Assembly (NCBI GenBank): GCA_958477465.1
Contig: CAUEFX010000004.1
Coordinates: 62,001 to 126,000 of the forward strand
Direction: 5' to 3'
Length of the DNA: 64,000 nucleotides
Source of the DNA: an uncultured Bacteroides sp.
GTDB taxonomy: Bacteria > Bacteroidota > Bacteroidia > Bacteroidales > Bacteroidaceae
A program made the position numbers and the translations under genes. Below the pieces are notes generated by a model, which did not search any database, was not told where the DNA came from, and saw only the letters and a program-made list of their open reading frames with translations. Shown one piece after another: positions 62,699 to 64,000 of this stretch; positions within the stretch are counted from its first letter, which is position 1; each line of letters begins with the position of its first letter.

Positions 62699-63907
62699 AT
62701 GAAACATAATTTGCTCAAAGAAATAGAAATAGGCTCTAAGAATGCGCTTGTAAAGAAGAGGATTATTACACATTATATATATAATGGAAGCTCAACCATC
62801 ACTGACCTTTCAAGAGAAATGGATCTGAGTGTGCCCACCGTAACCAAATTTATTGATGAAATGTGCGAAGACGGGTATATTAATGATTACGGCAAACTGG
62901 AGACAAGCGGCGGACGCCACCCAAACTTATACGGACTTAACCCGGAATCCGGCTATTTTATCGGAGTGGATATAAAAAAATTCGCCATTAATATCGGACT
63001 GATCAACTTCAAAGGAGATATGATGGAACTCAAAATGAATATCCCATATACTTTTGAAAATTCAAAAGAAGGACTGAATGAATTATGCAAACTCATATCG
63101 GATTTCATAAAGACACTTAGTGTCGACAAAGAGAAAATATTGAATATCAATGTGAACGTATCCGGCCGGGTAAATCCGGAGTCCGGATACAGCTTCAGTC
63201 AATTCAATTTTGAAGAGCGTCCGCTGGCTGATGTACTGACAGAAAAATTGGGCTATAAAGTAACCATAGACAATGATACTCGCGCCATGACCTACGGAGA
63301 ATACATGCAGGGCTGTGTAAAAGGAGAAAAAAACATCATATTCGTCAATATCAGTTGGGGATTGGGCATCGGTATCATCATCGACGGGAAAATATATACC
63401 GGGAAATCGGGCTTCTCCGGTGAATTCGGCCATGTAAGCGCTTATGAAAATGAAATCATCTGCCACTGCGGAAAAAAAGGATGCATTGAAACAGAAGCAT
63501 CGGGAACGGCCTTGCACCGCATATTACTGGAACGTATCAAAAACGGTGAGAACTCAATCTTGTCCAGCCGCATATCATCGGATGAACCGCCGATAACTCT
63601 CGATGAAATCATTGCAGCCGTCAACAAAGAAGATGTTCTCTGCATTGAAATAGTAGAGGAAATCGGACAAAAATTAGGAAAACAGATTGCCGGACTTATC
63701 AATATTTTCAATCCGGAACTCGTCATCATCGGAGGTACTTTATCACTTACCGGAGACTATATTACCCAGCCGATCAAAACGGCCATCCGTAAATATTCCC
63801 TCAACCTGGTAAACAAAGATTCGGCTATCCTTACTTCAAAACTGAAAGACAAAGCCGGAATTATAGGGGCTTGCATGCTTGCACGAAGCAGAATGTTCGA
63901 AGATTAA
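62699..63907 (+). CDS. nanR: ROK-family transcriptional regulator of sialic acid genes
   Basis: A 402-residue protein with an N-terminal winged helix-turn-helix (about 15-75, NGSSTITDLSREMDLSVPTVTKFIDEM) fused to a ROK sugar-binding domain. ROK landmarks are GVDIKKFAINIGL, IDNDTRAMTYGEY, SWGLGIGIIIDGKI, GEFGHV and the zinc site CHCGKKGCIE. It is divergent from nanL and resembles the NanR described for B. fragilis. It probably binds ManNAc or a related sugar and controls the nan operon. The catalytic-type Asp and metal residues of ROK kinases are retained, so residual kinase activity cannot be excluded. Confidence 0.87.
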   Translation: MKHNLLKEIEIGSKNALVKKRIITHYIYNGSSTITDLSREMDLSVPTVTKFIDEMCEDGYINDYGKLETSGGRHPNLYGLNPESGYFIGVDIKKFAINIGLINFKGDMMELKMNIPYTFENSKEGLNELCKLISDFIKTLSVDKEKILNINVNVSGRVNPESGYSFSQFNFEERPLADVLTEKLGYKVTIDNDTRAMTYGEYMQGCVKGEKNIIFVNISWGLGIGIIIDGKIYTGKSGFSGEFGHVSAYENEIICHCGKKGCIETEASGTALHRILLERIKNGENSILSSRISSDEPPITLDEIIAAVNKEDVLCIEIVEEIGQKLGKQIAGLINIFNPELVIIGGTLSLTGDYITQPIKTAIRKYSLNLVNKDSAILTSKLKDKAGIIGACMLARSRMFED

Positions 63908-63934
63908 TTTTGAATATATGTTCCAAAAGTCTAC

Positions 63935-63959
63935 GCAGGCGAGGATTATCCTTGCCTGC
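63935..63959 (+). terminator. hairpin after the ROK regulator gene
   Basis: GCAGGCGAGGA (63935-63945) and TCCTTGCCTGC (63949-63959) pair at all 11 positions (one G-U) with a 3-base loop, 28 bases after the stop. There is no T-run, so intrinsic termination is uncertain. Confidence 0.5.
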
Positions 63960-64000
63960 ACAGATATATTATCCTGCAAGAAACCGGTAATAAAATTCAC

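Overview
The window looks like a chromosomal segment of a gut Bacteroides (Bacteroidota). The basis is: promoters of the TTTG-N19/20-TAnnTTTG type, a SusC/SusD pair, type III glutamine synthetase, a trpB-E-G-D-C-F-A operon, lipoproteins with an acidic residue after the cysteine, and the sialic acid gene set known from B. fragilis and B. thetaiotaomicron. The species cannot be assigned from sequence alone. No rRNA, tRNA, CRISPR array, transposase or integrase was seen.

Layout. 1-6 kb: ammonium assimilation (gltB 3' part, gltD, asnB). 6-9.8 kb: a secreted glycerophosphodiesterase, a cysteine-free thioredoxin-fold protein, dapF and dapL. 10-15 kb: a nitrogen cluster (outer-membrane barrel, glnK, amtB, type III glnA). 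15-17 kb: a DUF308 membrane protein, an iron alcohol dehydrogenase and a 36-residue membrane peptide. 17.3-24 kb: the trp operon behind a Trp-codon leader peptide and a 22-bp attenuator stem. 24-26 kb: ansA and a 0.9-kb gene-free stretch with a tandem array and a MITE-like inverted repeat. 26-28.5 kb: a LruC-domain lipoprotein. 28.7-31.8 kb: a receiver protein, a phosphoglycosyl transferase with a pseudo-receiver domain, a truncated GT2-like membrane protein and a hexapeptide acyltransferase. 31.8-32.4 kb: a candidate small RNA and a YtxH-like protein. 32.8-35.8 kb: GH29 fucosidase and sulfatase. 36-39.9 kb: an ABC-F protein with a degenerate second ATPase site, then grpE-dnaJ.

40-64 kb is a sialoglycan locus. 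Extracellular trimming is encoded by nanH (GH33), a GH20 hexosaminidase, a creatininase-family protein, an SGNH esterase and a two-domain sialate O-acetylesterase. Uptake is encoded by a SusC/SusD pair (NanO/NanU type) and the MFS carrier NanT. Catabolism is encoded by NanL lyase, NanE-type epimerase and the NanQ-type anomerase. A divergent ROK-family regulator (NanR type) sits at the end with palindromes in the shared intergenic region. Between susD and nanT lie three secreted proteins of unknown role: a propeller-like protein, a 922-residue propeller-like protein ending in a type IX-secretion-like tail, and a fibre-like protein. In the few lines sampled this block looks more AT-rich than its surroundings and may be a later insertion into a nanL-nanE-nanT backbone.

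Several families of short intergenic repeats recur, mostly at the ends of convergent genes. The strongest candidates for something undescribed are the receiver/phosphoglycosyl-transferase module and the three-gene secreted block inside the nan operon.
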